DNA of 64,000 nucleotides, taken from the NCBI GenBank assembly GCA_019359285.1, contig JAHHHQ010000034.1, positions 62,001 through 126,000 of the forward strand, read 5' to 3'. Positions 9,295 through 19,018 of the stretch are shown here, one piece after another; position 1 is the first letter of the stretch; every line of letters starts with the position of its first letter. This DNA is from Nodosilinea sp. WJT8-NPBG4. Its GTDB lineage: Bacteria > Cyanobacteriota > Cyanobacteriia > Phormidesmidales > Phormidesmidaceae. The position numbers and the translations under genes are program-made. The notes beneath the pieces were generated by a model. That model saw only the letters and a program-made list of their open reading frames with translations. It was not told the origin of the DNA and did no database searches.

Positions 9295-10395
9295 GTGGAT
9301 AGTCTCAAAGCCATTTTTAGTCGCAAGCCTCGGGGAGTTGGCATTGAGCTCACCCCTGAAAGAGTTAATTTGGCCCGCCTAAAAAAGCAGGGAGCCTCGC
9401 TTAAATTAGAAGCCCTGGCTTCGGTAGAACTGGCCGAGGGCATTTACGAGGAAGGCCAAATTCTAGACACCGCCGCCATGGCCGACGCCATTCAAACGGT
9501 GCTCGCCGAGAGCAAGCTCAAGGTCAGGCAGGCCACTACTGCTATTCCAGGACGGGCGATTACCCGCGTCATTCCTGTGCCCGCCGAACTCGACGACGAC
9601 GAACTGCGCGAAATGGTGCTCAACCAAGAGGCCAGTCTCTACCTGCCCTTCCCCCGCGAGGAGGCCGATGTTGACTATCAAAAGCTCGGCTACTTTGTCG
9701 ACGAAGACGGCATTGAAAAGGTGCAGGTGCTGCTGGTAGCAGTGCGCAAAGACCTCACTGACCCCTACATTGAGGTATTTCAGCAGGCGGGGCTAGCGCT
9801 CAACGTGCTCGAGACCTCCAGCTTTGCCCTAATTCGCACCATTCGTGAGCAGCTGCGGCAGTTTACGCCCCAGGAGGCAGCCGCCGTAGTCGACATTGAG
9901 TTTGAAAACACCGAGATTTCCATTGTGGTTGACGGGGTGCCCCACTTCTCGCGCACCGTACCCATTGGCACCTTTCAAATTCAGAGCGCCCTCAGCCGCG
10001 CCATGAATTTGCCCCCCTCCCGCAACACTGAACTGCTCCAGGGCATGACGGTACCGATTCAGACTATGGATACCGTGGGTGCGCCCCAGCTGGGCAATAC
10101 CAACCCTGGCACGACCGCCATGCTGCGGGTGCTGGGCGAGCTGTCTGACGAACTGCGCCGCTCCATTGACTTTTACCTCAACCAGGGCGAAGACATGGAG
10201 GTAGCGCAGCTGCTGCTGGCCGGACCAGGGGCTTCCATTGGGCAACTCGACGAGTTTCTGGCCCAGCGGCTGAGTTTGCCCGCCAGCCAAATCGACCCGA
10301 TCTCAGCGCTGTCGTTGGAAGTGGCTGAGGACATTCCCGAGAGTCAGCGGGCGGGGTTGGCAACGGTAATTGGTCTTGGCATGCGGGAGGTGTAG
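9295..10395 (+). CDS. pilM: Type IV pilus assembly protein PilM
   Basis: 366-residue actin-like cytoplasmic ATPase of the pilus alignment subcomplex. GVGIELTPERVNLARLKKQG at the N-terminus matches the phosphate-1 segment. ATTAIPGRAITRVIPVP, VLLVAVRKDLTDPYIEVFQQAGL, AAVVDIEFENTEISIVVDG and LLLAGPGASIGQLDEFLAQRL follow in the family order. A GTG start at 9295 is preferred over an upstream frame extension because the extension (GQVFYIPTCFSD) is unlike the family. It is first of four co-directional genes, two bases from pilN. Confidence 0.93.
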   Translation: MDSLKAIFSRKPRGVGIELTPERVNLARLKKQGASLKLEALASVELAEGIYEEGQILDTAAMADAIQTVLAESKLKVRQATTAIPGRAITRVIPVPAELDDDELREMVLNQEASLYLPFPREEADVDYQKLGYFVDEDGIEKVQVLLVAVRKDLTDPYIEVFQQAGLALNVLETSSFALIRTIREQLRQFTPQEAAAVVDIEFENTEISIVVDGVPHFSRTVPIGTFQIQSALSRAMNLPPSRNTELLQGMTVPIQTMDTVGAPQLGNTNPGTTAMLRVLGELSDELRRSIDFYLNQGEDMEVAQLLLAGPGASIGQLDEFLAQRLSLPASQIDPISALSLEVAEDIPESQRAGLATVIGLGMREV

Positions 10396-10397
10396 CT

Positions 10398-11174
10398 ATG
10401 TACGGTCTCGATATTAATTTCCTCAAGGACCGCGAAGTTCGCGTCTTTGAGGCCAGGCCCCGGGCTCGGGGTGGCGGGGTAACCCCGGGCGATCGCAGGC
10501 CGCTAGTTTTGGGGTTGGCGGCGGCGCTGGTGCCCCTAGCACTAGTGGGCGGCTATTGGGCGGTGACGCGCAGTCAGGTCAACCAGCTCCAAACCCGCAG
10601 TGCTGCGCTCGACGCCGAGACGGCTCAGCTGCAGAGTCAGCTCCAGGAGATTAGTGGTATTCAGGCGCAGATCGACTTAATTCGTTCCGAAATCAACGCT
10701 TTCGTAACGGTTTTCAATGAAATTCTGCCCTGGTCGGCGCTGCTGCAAGATATTCGCACCCGCACTCCGGCTCGCGTTCAAATCGTCGGTCTCAGTCAGA
10801 CAACGACTACCCCCGAAGCAACTGATCCCAACGTTGTGCCGGAGTCGTCTGAAGGAATTTCCATTAACGGTGTGGCCTGTTCCTACGACGAGATCAACGA
10901 CTTTGCCCTAGTGCTACAGCGATCGCCCCTGCTGCAGTCTCAGACCGTGGCGATTAGCCAGGCCCAGCAGCAACCCACCCTGCTCGACCCCCAAACCCAA
11001 GGCCGCTGCCCAGGAACTGCCGTAGGTGACCCTGACTTTTTAATCGACTACACCATCGGGGCCAACATTACTGATACCCCAGCCTCCCAGCTGGTAGATG
11101 AGCTTGAGCGCCAGGGTACCGTCGGCTTAGTAACCCGTCTTCAGGCCCTGAGAGAAAAAGGAGTGATCGAATGA
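10398..11174 (+). CDS. pilN: Type IV pilus assembly protein PilN
   Basis: 258-residue bitopic inner-membrane protein. The cytoplasmic N-terminus begins MYGLDINFLKDREV, the conserved PilM-binding segment. A helix at about residues 35-55 (LVLGLAAALVPLALVGGYWAV) is followed by a coiled-coil region rich in Gln and Leu and a periplasmic ferredoxin-like domain. It pairs with PilO to link PilM to the secretin. The start lies 2 bases after pilM and the stop overlaps pilO, so translation is probably coupled. Confidence 0.93.
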   Translation: MYGLDINFLKDREVRVFEARPRARGGGVTPGDRRPLVLGLAAALVPLALVGGYWAVTRSQVNQLQTRSAALDAETAQLQSQLQEISGIQAQIDLIRSEINAFVTVFNEILPWSALLQDIRTRTPARVQIVGLSQTTTTPEATDPNVVPESSEGISINGVACSYDEINDFALVLQRSPLLQSQTVAISQAQQQPTLLDPQTQGRCPGTAVGDPDFLIDYTIGANITDTPASQLVDELERQGTVGLVTRLQALREKGVIE

Positions 11175-12079
11175 CCGCATCGGGTGATTTCCTTCCCGCT
11201 GACGATAATCAGGCCTTAGACGTCGGCCCCACCTACCCCACAGCCTTTGGTATTGAGCTCACCCCCAAGGTGCAGGGCATTGGCCTGGCGGTGCTAGGGC
11301 TGATTGGCGCCTTTGCCCTGTACAACTTTGTGGTCAAGCCTGTGCAGGAGCAGAAAACTGCTCTAGAGGCCGAGGTTGCCCAAAAGCAGGCCCAGGTTGA
11401 CCAGCAGCGGGCCAGTCTTCAAGACCGCGCTGCGCTACAGGCTGAGCTGAACTCGGCTCTGGAGCAGCGGGTGGGCGTCTACAGTCTGTTGGGCGGTTCT
11501 CAAACCCTCGACACTCTGCTGCTCGACATCAACCAGCAGATTCAGAACAGCAACGCTGCGATCGCCGATGTACTGCGAGCCGATCCAGCTCGCCTCGACA
11601 ATGCCCAACTTGCTGCCTTAGGGCTTACTCGAGAGCAAATTCAGCGAGTCAAGACTCAGTTTGCCGGCACTCCCCAGGTACAAAAGCAGCTCTTTTCTTC
11701 GGAGCTGCTACGGTTTAACCCCAGCCCGCCGGAGCCGGTCACTGACCGTGCCCCAGAACTCAACGGCAAACTAGAACGCGTCACCGTTGATGTGTCGATG
11801 CAGGCGTTGTTTCCCCAGACGCTCAGCATTATGCGTAATATCGAGCGCCTAGAGCCGCTGATCATCATTAAAGATGTGCAGCAGAGTATCGCACCGCCGC
11901 CGGCTGATACCACCGAAGAGGAACTGCTGGGCATTAGCCGACTGCTGCTCACCGACTACACCCTCGAAGTGCTCGTGCCCGTTGGCGACCCCAACGTACC
12001 TCCCGAGCCACCCCCGCCGCCTGCCCCCGCCGAGGGTGCCGCCCCGGTCGAAGGTGCGCCTCCGCCTGAGGGTGGCTAA
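11171..12079 (+). CDS. pilO: Type IV pilus assembly protein PilO
   Basis: 302-residue partner of PilN. A single membrane helix at about 32-52 (GIGLAVLGLIGAFALYNFVV) is followed by a coiled coil (QKTALEAEVAQKQAQVDQQRA) and a periplasmic domain with the typical LLLDINQQIQNSNAAI and LEPLIIIKDVQQS. The C-terminus adds a proline/alanine-rich tail of about 30 residues (PPEPPPPPAPAEGAAP), an accessory region seen in some cyanobacterial homologues. The ATGA overlap with pilN indicates translational coupling. Confidence 0.93.
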   Translation: MTASGDFLPADDNQALDVGPTYPTAFGIELTPKVQGIGLAVLGLIGAFALYNFVVKPVQEQKTALEAEVAQKQAQVDQQRASLQDRAALQAELNSALEQRVGVYSLLGGSQTLDTLLLDINQQIQNSNAAIADVLRADPARLDNAQLAALGLTREQIQRVKTQFAGTPQVQKQLFSSELLRFNPSPPEPVTDRAPELNGKLERVTVDVSMQALFPQTLSIMRNIERLEPLIIIKDVQQSIAPPPADTTEEELLGISRLLLTDYTLEVLVPVGDPNVPPEPPPPPAPAEGAAPVEGAPPPEGG

Positions 12080-12188
12080 CCCAAACCTTCAAGCCCCGTT
12101 GCTACTGCCACCCCAGTGGCCTGATCTACCCACCTAGCCCAGTCAAACCCCGCGCGGCCCGGCCGCATCTGTGATGGAGGAGTGAACC

Positions 12189-14384
12189 GTGAACCGTCTA
12201 ATGAACCTGCAACCATTTTTGCTTGGCAGCACCCTCGTTGCCCTAGCTGCCCAGCCTGGCCTGGCCTCAGTAACCAGCATTACCAATGTCCGCTTGAACC
12301 CCACCGCCACGGGGTTAGACCTGGTGTTTGAAACCCAGGGAGGCGATAACAGCAGCGTTTTTACGGTGAGCCAGGGCAACACCCTGCAAGCCGATATTAC
12401 CCGTGCTCAGCTCAACCTGCCTAATGGGGGCAGCTTCAACCAGGCCAACCCTGCCCCCGGCATCAGCCAGATATCCGTGGTGCCCCTTGATGCCAACAGC
12501 GTTCGCATCACCGTCAGTGGCACCAGCCAGCCCCCTACTGGGGAAGTAGAATCCAGCGATAATCAGGTGGTGCTGTCGATTCGCAACGATGGCGAGACCG
12601 CCCAAGCCCCTACCCCAGTGCCTGCTGAGATAGAGACCGTGCCTGCTCCGGCCGCTCCTCCCACCGTGGCTCAAGCTGCCCCAGAGCCAGCTCCCGAAGC
12701 TACCCCAGAGCCGGCTCCAGAGGTGCCCACCCCGGCCAGCCCCGATGTGCTGGTACCCAACCCTGAAGTCACCATCGACGGTGCCCCCGTGCCTCGTCCC
12801 CAGGTGCAGCAAACGCCTCCCTTTTTGCCCCGTGCTGTAGCGCCTCCGATCGGCGATATTGCTGTAGCGGAGGGAGTGCCCTCCTTCAATAACATCAACT
12901 TGGGTAGCAACGAGCGGATTCCCAAGCTCCTACTGCGGGATGCCCCGGCTCGCGAGGTTTTGTCGCTGTTGGCCCGGGCTGCAGGCCTCAACCTGGTGTT
13001 TACTCCCGCCGGAGGGGGGGCTGAGGCTGGGGCAGAAGGCGGCAGCGCCGATGGCCCACCCGTCAGTCTAGATATTGAAAATGAGTCTGTGCAGGATGTG
13101 TTTAACCACGTTCTGCGGGTAACTGGTTTGCAAGCTAACCGGGTAGGCCGCAGTGTCTATGTTGGCCCAACTCTGCCAGTCTCAGCCCAAAACGTCTCTG
13201 CTAGAACCCTACGGCTAAATCAAGTTGACGCCACTGTAGCCACCAACTTTCTGGTAGCCCTGGGAGCGGAGAGCGCCGTTAGCCGAGAGCGTTTGGTCAC
13301 TAACGTCAACGCTGTGACCGTTGCAGAGGGAACCCCCCCGATTACCGAAACCCAGACTTCAACGGTTGATCAGATTGAGGTGAGCCGAGTTGACTATGAA
13401 GATAGTCAAGGTATTCTTCGTGGGTTGCAGGTAGTTGCCGATGAACGCACTAACTCAGTAACACTCGTCGGCCGGGCCGATCTGATCGCCATTGCCACCG
13501 AGCAGCTCACCCGCATTGACCTGCGTAGACGGCAGGTGGCGGTCAACGTCAGAGTTATTGATATCGATCTCAACTCTCTTGATGCTTTTGGCACCAGCTT
13601 CTCATTCCAAAACGGTCTGTTTGGGGTGCTCAGCTCTGGTGGTCTCGGCATCCTCAATATTGGTGACGGTGGTACGGTCAATCCTATAAGCCAGGGAACT
13701 CCCACGGGCACACCGATCACGCCGCGTCCGTTAGGTGGTCCCGGTACCAATGCCACCTCCGGCAATTTCTTGGCTCAGCTGCTGGGAACCGTGCAAAACG
13801 GCAATGGCAAGATTATCACTGACCCGACTTTGATCGTTCAAGAGGGGCAGACGGCTACGGTTCAGCTAACTCAAGATGTGGTAACTGAGCTGACGCAAAC
13901 CATTGAGGTAACCGAGACGGGAACCTTGACCACCCTAGATATTGAAACCGAGCCGGCTGGCTTAATTTTGCAAATTGACGTCGATCGCATCGATGACAAT
14001 GGCTTTGTGTCGCTCTCGGTAGCTCCCAGTATCTCAGCCCCGACCGACAGCTTTACCAGTGATGCCGGTACGTTCTTCCTGCTGTCAGAGCGCCAAATTA
14101 GCTCTGGTCAGGTGCGAATTCGCGATGGTCAAACCCTGCTGCTTTCCGGCATTATCCAAGAGTCGGAGCGCAACAGCGTCAACAAAATTCCCATTCTGGG
14201 CGATATTCCAATTTTAGGGGCGTTGTTCCGTAGCACGGTCACCGATAATCAGCGCCGAGAGCTAATTGTGCTGCTGACGCCGCAGATTTTGGATGACTCA
14301 GACCAGTCGACCTTTGGGTATCAGTACACCCCCAGTGAGTCTGTGCAAGAGATTCTGGAAAATCGAGGACAACAGGAGGAATAA
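12189..14384 (+). CDS. pilQ: Type IV pilus secretin PilQ
   Basis: 731-residue outer-membrane secretin. The order is signal peptide (about 1-26), AMIN domain (about 28-125) that anchors to peptidoglycan, proline/alanine linker (about 140-200), secretin N-domains (about 235-445, including LLRDAPAREVLSLLARAAGLN and VVADERTNSVTLVGRADL), and the C-terminal secretin barrel (about 450-715). The barrel shows NGNGKIITDPTLIVQEGQTA and NKIPILGDIPILGALFR. The GTG start is supported by GGAGG at 12176-12180. It closes the pilM-N-O-Q run; pilA, pilB, pilT and pilC are elsewhere. Confidence 0.95.
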   Translation: MNRLMNLQPFLLGSTLVALAAQPGLASVTSITNVRLNPTATGLDLVFETQGGDNSSVFTVSQGNTLQADITRAQLNLPNGGSFNQANPAPGISQISVVPLDANSVRITVSGTSQPPTGEVESSDNQVVLSIRNDGETAQAPTPVPAEIETVPAPAAPPTVAQAAPEPAPEATPEPAPEVPTPASPDVLVPNPEVTIDGAPVPRPQVQQTPPFLPRAVAPPIGDIAVAEGVPSFNNINLGSNERIPKLLLRDAPAREVLSLLARAAGLNLVFTPAGGGAEAGAEGGSADGPPVSLDIENESVQDVFNHVLRVTGLQANRVGRSVYVGPTLPVSAQNVSARTLRLNQVDATVATNFLVALGAESAVSRERLVTNVNAVTVAEGTPPITETQTSTVDQIEVSRVDYEDSQGILRGLQVVADERTNSVTLVGRADLIAIATEQLTRIDLRRRQVAVNVRVIDIDLNSLDAFGTSFSFQNGLFGVLSSGGLGILNIGDGGTVNPISQGTPTGTPITPRPLGGPGTNATSGNFLAQLLGTVQNGNGKIITDPTLIVQEGQTATVQLTQDVVTELTQTIEVTETGTLTTLDIETEPAGLILQIDVDRIDDNGFVSLSVAPSISAPTDSFTSDAGTFFLLSERQISSGQVRIRDGQTLLLSGIIQESERNSVNKIPILGDIPILGALFRSTVTDNQRRELIVLLTPQILDDSDQSTFGYQYTPSESVQEILENRGQQEE

Positions 14385-14462
14385 GCTGCCTTCCTTCCGA
14401 GGGCTGACTATTTCGGTAGGCAAAGGTTCACGGTTCTTCTGTAGAAGAAACCATTAATCAAA

Positions 14463-14504
14463 GGGGCAGAGGCGATAATGAAGCGCCTTTGCCCCAGTTT
14501 TTTT
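14463..14504 (+). terminator. Intrinsic terminator of the pil operon
   Basis: A 12-bp stem GGGGCAGAGGCG (14463-14474) pairs with 14484-14495, with one G-T wobble, around a 9-base loop and runs into AGTTTTTTT. It sits about 80 bases after pilQ and is a textbook rho-independent terminator. Confidence 0.9.
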
Positions 14505-14643
14505 CTGCTTCTATAGCCATTGCTGGCTCGGCTAAAACCTTCTGCATTACCATCGATCGCGTTGCCTAGCGCTGCCCCGCTTTTGCTGGTGGTGCAACTC
14601 GTGTCTTCAGCGCAATGGCTACTGTTGTGCACAGGGTCGATGC

Positions 14644-15201
14644 CTACTCGGCAAAGTATCCGCCGTACATAACGTATTCGTCGCTCTGAAGTTGGTCAGC
14701 ATTAGTGTAAAAGGCGACTTCAATGGAGTCGGATGCGTTGGCATCGGACTTGGGAATGAGCTTGATGTAGCGGTTTTGGGTGTCGTAAAAACTGGGGTTA
14801 GCCTCCAGTTCCAGCAAGTAGCCGCCCTCGGTGCTGACCAGAGTGTAGGGGCTGGTTTGGCCGCTGCCCCACTGCACCTGGTCGGGAGTTAGGGTCATGG
14901 GACCAAAGGCGAGCAGCACATCGCTGAGGGGCTGCCACTCTTTAACGAGGGCATTGGGCAGGGTGGCGGTAGGTGTAGTTGCCGGGGCGGCTGGCGTGGC
15001 TGTTGGAGTCTCGGTGGGCCGGGCGACGGGCTCAGGGGCAGAGGCGGTAGGAGCCGCTGGGGCAGGGTTGATGGCTTCGGTCTGGGGAGGGGTGCTGGGT
15101 CGGCACCCGACGATCGCAACCCCAGCGGCGATCGCCATTGCCCACCTTGCCAGGGTAGGCCGACGGCGCTGAAGCGGCGACTGGTCAAGTTTCGCGGGCA
15201 T
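14644..15201 (-). CDS. Putative lipoprotein of unknown function
   Basis: 185-residue protein. The start at 15201 is backed by GGGAG seven bases upstream; a GTG at 15219 would add six residues. The leader ends in the lipobox IVGC (Cys33). A long Pro/Ala/Thr-rich segment follows (about 35-95), then a compact globular part with WQPLSDVLLAFGPMTLTPDQ, GGYLLELEANPSFYDTQNRYIK and VMYGGYFAE. I do not recognise the family. The layout (anchor, flexible stalk, small domain) suggests a membrane-tethered envelope protein. Confidence 0.75.
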   Translation of the reverse strand: MPAKLDQSPLQRRRPTLARWAMAIAAGVAIVGCRPSTPPQTEAINPAPAAPTASAPEPVARPTETPTATPAAPATTPTATLPNALVKEWQPLSDVLLAFGPMTLTPDQVQWGSGQTSPYTLVSTEGGYLLELEANPSFYDTQNRYIKLIPKSDANASDSIEVAFYTNADQLQSDEYVMYGGYFAE

Positions 15202-15451
15202 AACTGTACTCCCGAGCACTATTTGGTGCCATGGTAACGTTTTGCTAGCTTGTCAATGCCGCCTTTTTGACAGCTAAGGCGGGGAATAGCGGCTTTTTTG
15301 GGGCAGGATGCGTTCACGATCGCCAAGGTGGGTAAAGTAGAGGCAGTGCTGCTCTGGCCTCGGTCTAAACTAGGGTGGTGGTTGCGATCGCAGCGATTTG
15401 TCTATCCCAGGGGCGATCGCTACAGTTGGGGTGAACCCAGGAGACATGACT

Positions 15452-16570
15452 ATGGCTCAGACGGTGCGTTCTACCGCAGTGACGGCGACACCAGCAACCC
15501 AGGCGGATGTTGAGTTGCGGCGGGTGGTTAAGGCCTTTGGGACAGAGGTGGCTGTTCGCGATCTTGACCTGACGGTGCACCAGGGCGAATTCTTCAGTAT
15601 TTTGGGCCCTTCAGGCTGCGGTAAAACTACTACCCTGCGCCTAATTGCGGGTTTTGAAACTCCTACTGCTGGCGATGTCCTGATTCAGGGGGCCAACGTG
15701 AGCACCGTGCCTGCCCACCGTCGCCCCGTCAATACTGTCTTTCAAAGCTACGCCCTGTTTGACCATATGACGGTCAAGGACAACATTGCCTTTGGCCTCA
15801 AAATTCGCCGTATGGGGTCGCCCCAGGTGCGCGATCGCGTTGCCGAGGCCCTGCGCCTGGTACGCATGGAAACCATGGCCGCCCGCTACCCAGCCCAGCT
15901 TTCTGGCGGTCAGCAGCAACGGGTAGCCTTGGCCCGCGCCCTGGTTAACCATCCAGCGGTGATGCTGCTCGACGAGCCCCTTGGTGCTCTAGATCAAAAG
16001 CTGCGCAAGCAGATGCAGGTCGAGCTGGCCAATCTGCACCGTCAGCTGGGCATCACCTTTATTATGGTCACCCACGATCAAGAGGAGGCCCTGTCACTCT
16101 CTGACCGCATTGCTGTGATGAACAACGGCCAGATTGAGCAAATCGGCACCCCCAGCGACATCTACGACCGTCCCAGTACCGCCTTTGTCGCCGATTTTAT
16201 TGGTGATACCAATCTACTGCCTGGGCGTGTTGACCAAGCCTACCCCAGCCAGGTGCAGGTCACTACCGACAGTGGTCTGCGGGTGTTGGCCTGTACAGCC
16301 AGCAGCAGCGATGCCCAGACCGTGGTGGTGAGCGTGCGACCCGAAAAAATCAACCTCAGCCTCAGCGCGCCGACTGCCGCCAATAACTGCTACCAGGGGC
16401 ACATTAGTCATCTGATGTACCTCGGTACGCACCTGCACTGCGTAGTGCGCCTGGGTTCAGGCGAGACCCTGATGGTGCGCCAGCCCAACCGGGCCGAATC
16501 GCTGGGAGTCGATACTGCTGTGTATGTGCACTGGGCCGCTGACGATTGCCTAGTGCTCGATCCGGCCTAA
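15452..16570 (+). CDS. potA: Polyamine-type ABC transporter ATPase PotA
   Basis: 372-residue ATPase of a spermidine/putrescine importer. Walker A GPSGCGKTT starts at about residue 52. The Q-loop VFQSYALFDHMTV, signature [15 protein letters not shown] and Walker B VMLLDEPLGALD follow, with a C-terminal TOBE regulatory domain containing VVSVRPEKINL. The ATG at 15452 fits AGGAG at 15439-15443 with 8-base spacing, better than the ATG at 15446 or an upstream TTG. It heads the order potA-D-B-C. Confidence 0.9.
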   Translation: MAQTVRSTAVTATPATQADVELRRVVKAFGTEVAVRDLDLTVHQGEFFSILGPSGCGKTTTLRLIAGFETPTAGDVLIQGANVSTVPAHRRPVNTVFQSYALFDHMTVKDNIAFGLKIRRMGSPQVRDRVAEALRLVRMETMAARYPAQLSGGQQQRVALARALVNHPAVMLLDEPLGALDQKLRKQMQVELANLHRQLGITFIMVTHDQEEALSLSDRIAVMNNGQIEQIGTPSDIYDRPSTAFVADFIGDTNLLPGRVDQAYPSQVQVTTDSGLRVLACTASSSDAQTVVVSVRPEKINLSLSAPTAANNCYQGHISHLMYLGTHLHCVVRLGSGETLMVRQPNRAESLGVDTAVYVHWAADDCLVLDPA

Positions 16571-16721
16571 GGGCAGGTTGCTTCAGGCCGGCGATCGCGG
16601 CGATCGAGCGTTACCCTACGCTGATCGCCATATACTTAGAAGCTAAAGATGAGGTCGCTCCCTCTGAGCGCTAAAGTCGGCGCCGACCGCTGCTATTCCT
16701 AGCCCCCTAGCCCCCCGGAGA

Positions 16722-17858
16722 ATGCCTGTGCCTGGAACGCGACTACAAACTCCCTCCTTCTCGCGCCGTTCTGCCGTGAGCCGGCGGCGGTTTTTGCAGG
16801 GGTCAGCAGCAGTCGTGGCAAGCCTAGCGGCGACCAACTGTCGCCAAAACCTAGCGGGTCCACCGGCGGGTGGGGGCGCAGACGACGGCACTTTGCGCAT
16901 TTACACCTGGGCCAACTACACCGATGATGGCCTGGCCCAAGCCTTTACCGAACGCACGGGCATTCCGGTGGTGGTCGATATTTACGATTCGAATGAGGTC
17001 ATGCTGACCCGCCTGCAAGCGGGGGGCGGTGACGCCTACAGCATCATCTATCCCTCCGACTACATGGTGTCGGAAATGCTGGAGCTAAACCTGCTCACTG
17101 AACTCGACCAGAGCCTTCTCACCGGGCTAGAAAATCTCAGAGCCCAGTGGAGCAACCCCGCCTACGACTCCAACAACGCCCACAGCGTACCTTTCTGCTG
17201 GGGCACCACCGGTCTGCTCTACAACCGCGAGGCTTCTCCCGGCGAACCCATCGACTGGAACTTTCTTTGGGACAACCAGGCCAAACTCTCTCGCCGCATC
17301 ACCATGCTGGATGATATGCGCGAAACCCTAGGAGCCACCCTAAAGTCGCTGGGCTACTCCTACAACTCCAACAATCCAGCGGAGATTGAAGCAGCCTATA
17401 ACCGTCTGCTAGAGCTAAGACCCCATATCGCTGCTTTTAAGACCACAGGCTTTGAGAATGAGCTGCTCAGTGGCGACCTGAGTGTGTCGATGGCCTACTC
17501 CAGCGATGCGATCGCCCTCACCCTCGAAGATGAGCGCATGCAGTACATCATTCCCGCCAGCGGGGCGTCGTTGTGGACCGATACCCTAGCTATCCCCGCC
17601 ACCGCTCCCAACGTCGACGCCGCCTACCAGTGGATTAACTTTCTGCTGGAGCCGGAGGTGGCCAGCACCGCCGTGGAACGCCTGTTCTTTGCCACCGCCA
17701 ACCAGGCTGCCTTTGACCTGCTGCCCGCCGACATTCAAAACAACGCCGACCTTTACCCCTCTGATGAGATTTTGGCTAAGAGCGAAGGCATTGTGGCCGT
17801 CAATACTGCCAGCACCGATCTGTTTGACCAATTTTGGACTGAAGTGACCAGCGCTTAA
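16722..17858 (+). CDS. potD: Polyamine-type substrate-binding protein PotD
   Basis: 378-residue family 1 binding protein of the PotD/PotF type. The leader carries a twin-arginine motif SRRRFLQG (residues 20-27) and a possible lipobox AATNC with Cys40, so it may be exported folded and then lipidated. The mature domain begins GTLRIYTWANYTDDGLAQAF, with YDSNEVMLTRLQAGGGDAYSIIYPSDYMV, typical of polyamine binders. Acidic ligand residues were not checked individually, so spermidine or putrescine is a family-level inference. It lies between potA and potB. Confidence 0.88.
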   Translation: MPVPGTRLQTPSFSRRSAVSRRRFLQGSAAVVASLAATNCRQNLAGPPAGGGADDGTLRIYTWANYTDDGLAQAFTERTGIPVVVDIYDSNEVMLTRLQAGGGDAYSIIYPSDYMVSEMLELNLLTELDQSLLTGLENLRAQWSNPAYDSNNAHSVPFCWGTTGLLYNREASPGEPIDWNFLWDNQAKLSRRITMLDDMRETLGATLKSLGYSYNSNNPAEIEAAYNRLLELRPHIAAFKTTGFENELLSGDLSVSMAYSSDAIALTLEDERMQYIIPASGASLWTDTLAIPATAPNVDAAYQWINFLLEPEVASTAVERLFFATANQAAFDLLPADIQNNADLYPSDEILAKSEGIVAVNTASTDLFDQFWTEVTSA

Positions 17859-17985
17859 GGGGTAGATAGGTGGATGGGTAGACGGGTGGATGGCTGGGCT
17901 AACTAGATAGAGGAATGAAGCAGTAACGGCCCGTACTCTCTACCCCTAACCCATCCACTCCCTAACCCATCCACCCCATTCCCCT
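17859..17985. repeat. C-rich/G-rich intergenic repeat, copy A
   Basis: The potD-potB spacer. The left arm (17859-17900) is G-rich with units such as GGTGGATGGGTAGACGGG. A 37-base core (17901-17937) follows, then a C-rich right arm (17938-17985) with AACCCATCCACTCCC and AACCCATCCACCCC. The arms are imperfect reverse complements. The C-rich arm ends at the potB start codon. Confidence 0.8.
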
Positions 17986-18888
17986 ATGACCCCTGCCCCT
18001 TCACCTACTCCTGCCGTAACCTGGGCCGATCGCCTCGCTCCTCGGCGGTGGCTGGGGCCGGTGACGCTGCTGGGGCCAGCGGGGGTGTGGCTGCTGGTGC
18101 TGCTGGTGCTGCCCACCTTGCTGATTCTTGAGATCAGCCTAGTGCCGGGGCTACGGCTGGGGCAGCCCAGCGGCGGCTACGGTCTAGGCAACTACCTACA
18201 AATTTTGCAGCCAGTGTATCTGCGGGTGATCGGGCGATCGGTGGCGTTTGCGGTCGGCTCCACGGCGCTGTGCCTGCTGCTGGGGTTTCCGGTGGCCTAC
18301 TGGCTGGCGCTGATGTCGCCCCAGCGCTGGCGTAACCTGCTGTTGGTGGCCTTCATTCTGCCCCTGTGGACATCGTCGCTGCTGCGGGCCTACGCCTGGA
18401 CGACTATTCTGCGCCCTAGCGGCGTGCTCAACGCGATGCTGGCGGCGATCGGGCTGCCCACCCAAAACTGGCTAAACACACCTACGGCGGTGTTCATAGG
18501 CCTCACCTATAGCTTTTTGCCCTATATGGTGCTGATTCTCTACGCATCACTCGAAAAGCTTGACACCCGCCTGTTAGAGGCAGCCGCTGACCTGGGGGCC
18601 AGCCCCCGCCAAAGCTTTTGGAAAATTACCGTACCCCAAATCCTGCCCGGCATCGCCGCGGCCAGTCTGCTGGTGTTTATTAGCACCCTCAGCGATTTTG
18701 TCGTGCCCACGCTGCTCGGTGGTGCCTCGTCGATGAATATTTCGCGGCTAATTTACAACCAGTTTCTCGGACCTACCCGCGCCTGGGGCTTCGGCTCAGC
18801 CCTCAGCATGGTGCTGATTTTGGCGGTCAGTCTGGCGATCGCCCTCCTGATCCGCTACGGCGATCGCAACACCGTCACCGAAACCTAA
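17986..18888 (+). CDS. potB: Polyamine-type permease PotB
   Basis: 300-residue inner-membrane permease with six hydrophobic helices. The EAA loop reads EAAADLGASPRQSFWKITVPQILPG (quoted in part: EAAADLGASPRQSFWK), which contacts the ATPase. LPLWTSSLLRAYAWT and FLPYMVLILYASLEKLD are typical of PotB. The ATG has no obvious purine-rich ribosome site; it is preceded directly by a C-rich repeat tract. Confidence 0.9.
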   Translation: MTPAPSPTPAVTWADRLAPRRWLGPVTLLGPAGVWLLVLLVLPTLLILEISLVPGLRLGQPSGGYGLGNYLQILQPVYLRVIGRSVAFAVGSTALCLLLGFPVAYWLALMSPQRWRNLLLVAFILPLWTSSLLRAYAWTTILRPSGVLNAMLAAIGLPTQNWLNTPTAVFIGLTYSFLPYMVLILYASLEKLDTRLLEAAADLGASPRQSFWKITVPQILPGIAAASLLVFISTLSDFVVPTLLGGASSMNISRLIYNQFLGPTRAWGFGSALSMVLILAVSLAIALLIRYGDRNTVTET

Positions 18889-18958
18889 GGTACGCTCCCA
18901 TAGGTGTTTCTCCCCAAACCGTGCCCAAGATTTGTTGACCTGTGATCTCTACCACGAC

Positions 18959-19018
18959 CTAACCCACCCTCACCCCCTACCCATCCACCCCCTACCCTCC
19001 CACCCATCCACCCTCCCC
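18959..19018. repeat. C-rich intergenic repeat, copy B
   Basis: A 60-base C-rich tract made of degenerate CCCACCCATCCACCC-like units ends exactly at the potC ATG. On the complementary template strand it has many runs of three or more G with short loops, so it is quadruplex-capable. No G-rich partner arm is seen here. Confidence 0.8.

Noticed and set aside
18932..19018. TTG-initiated N-terminal extension of PotC
   Set aside because: It would translate the C-rich repeat into His/Pro-rich sequence with no family support.
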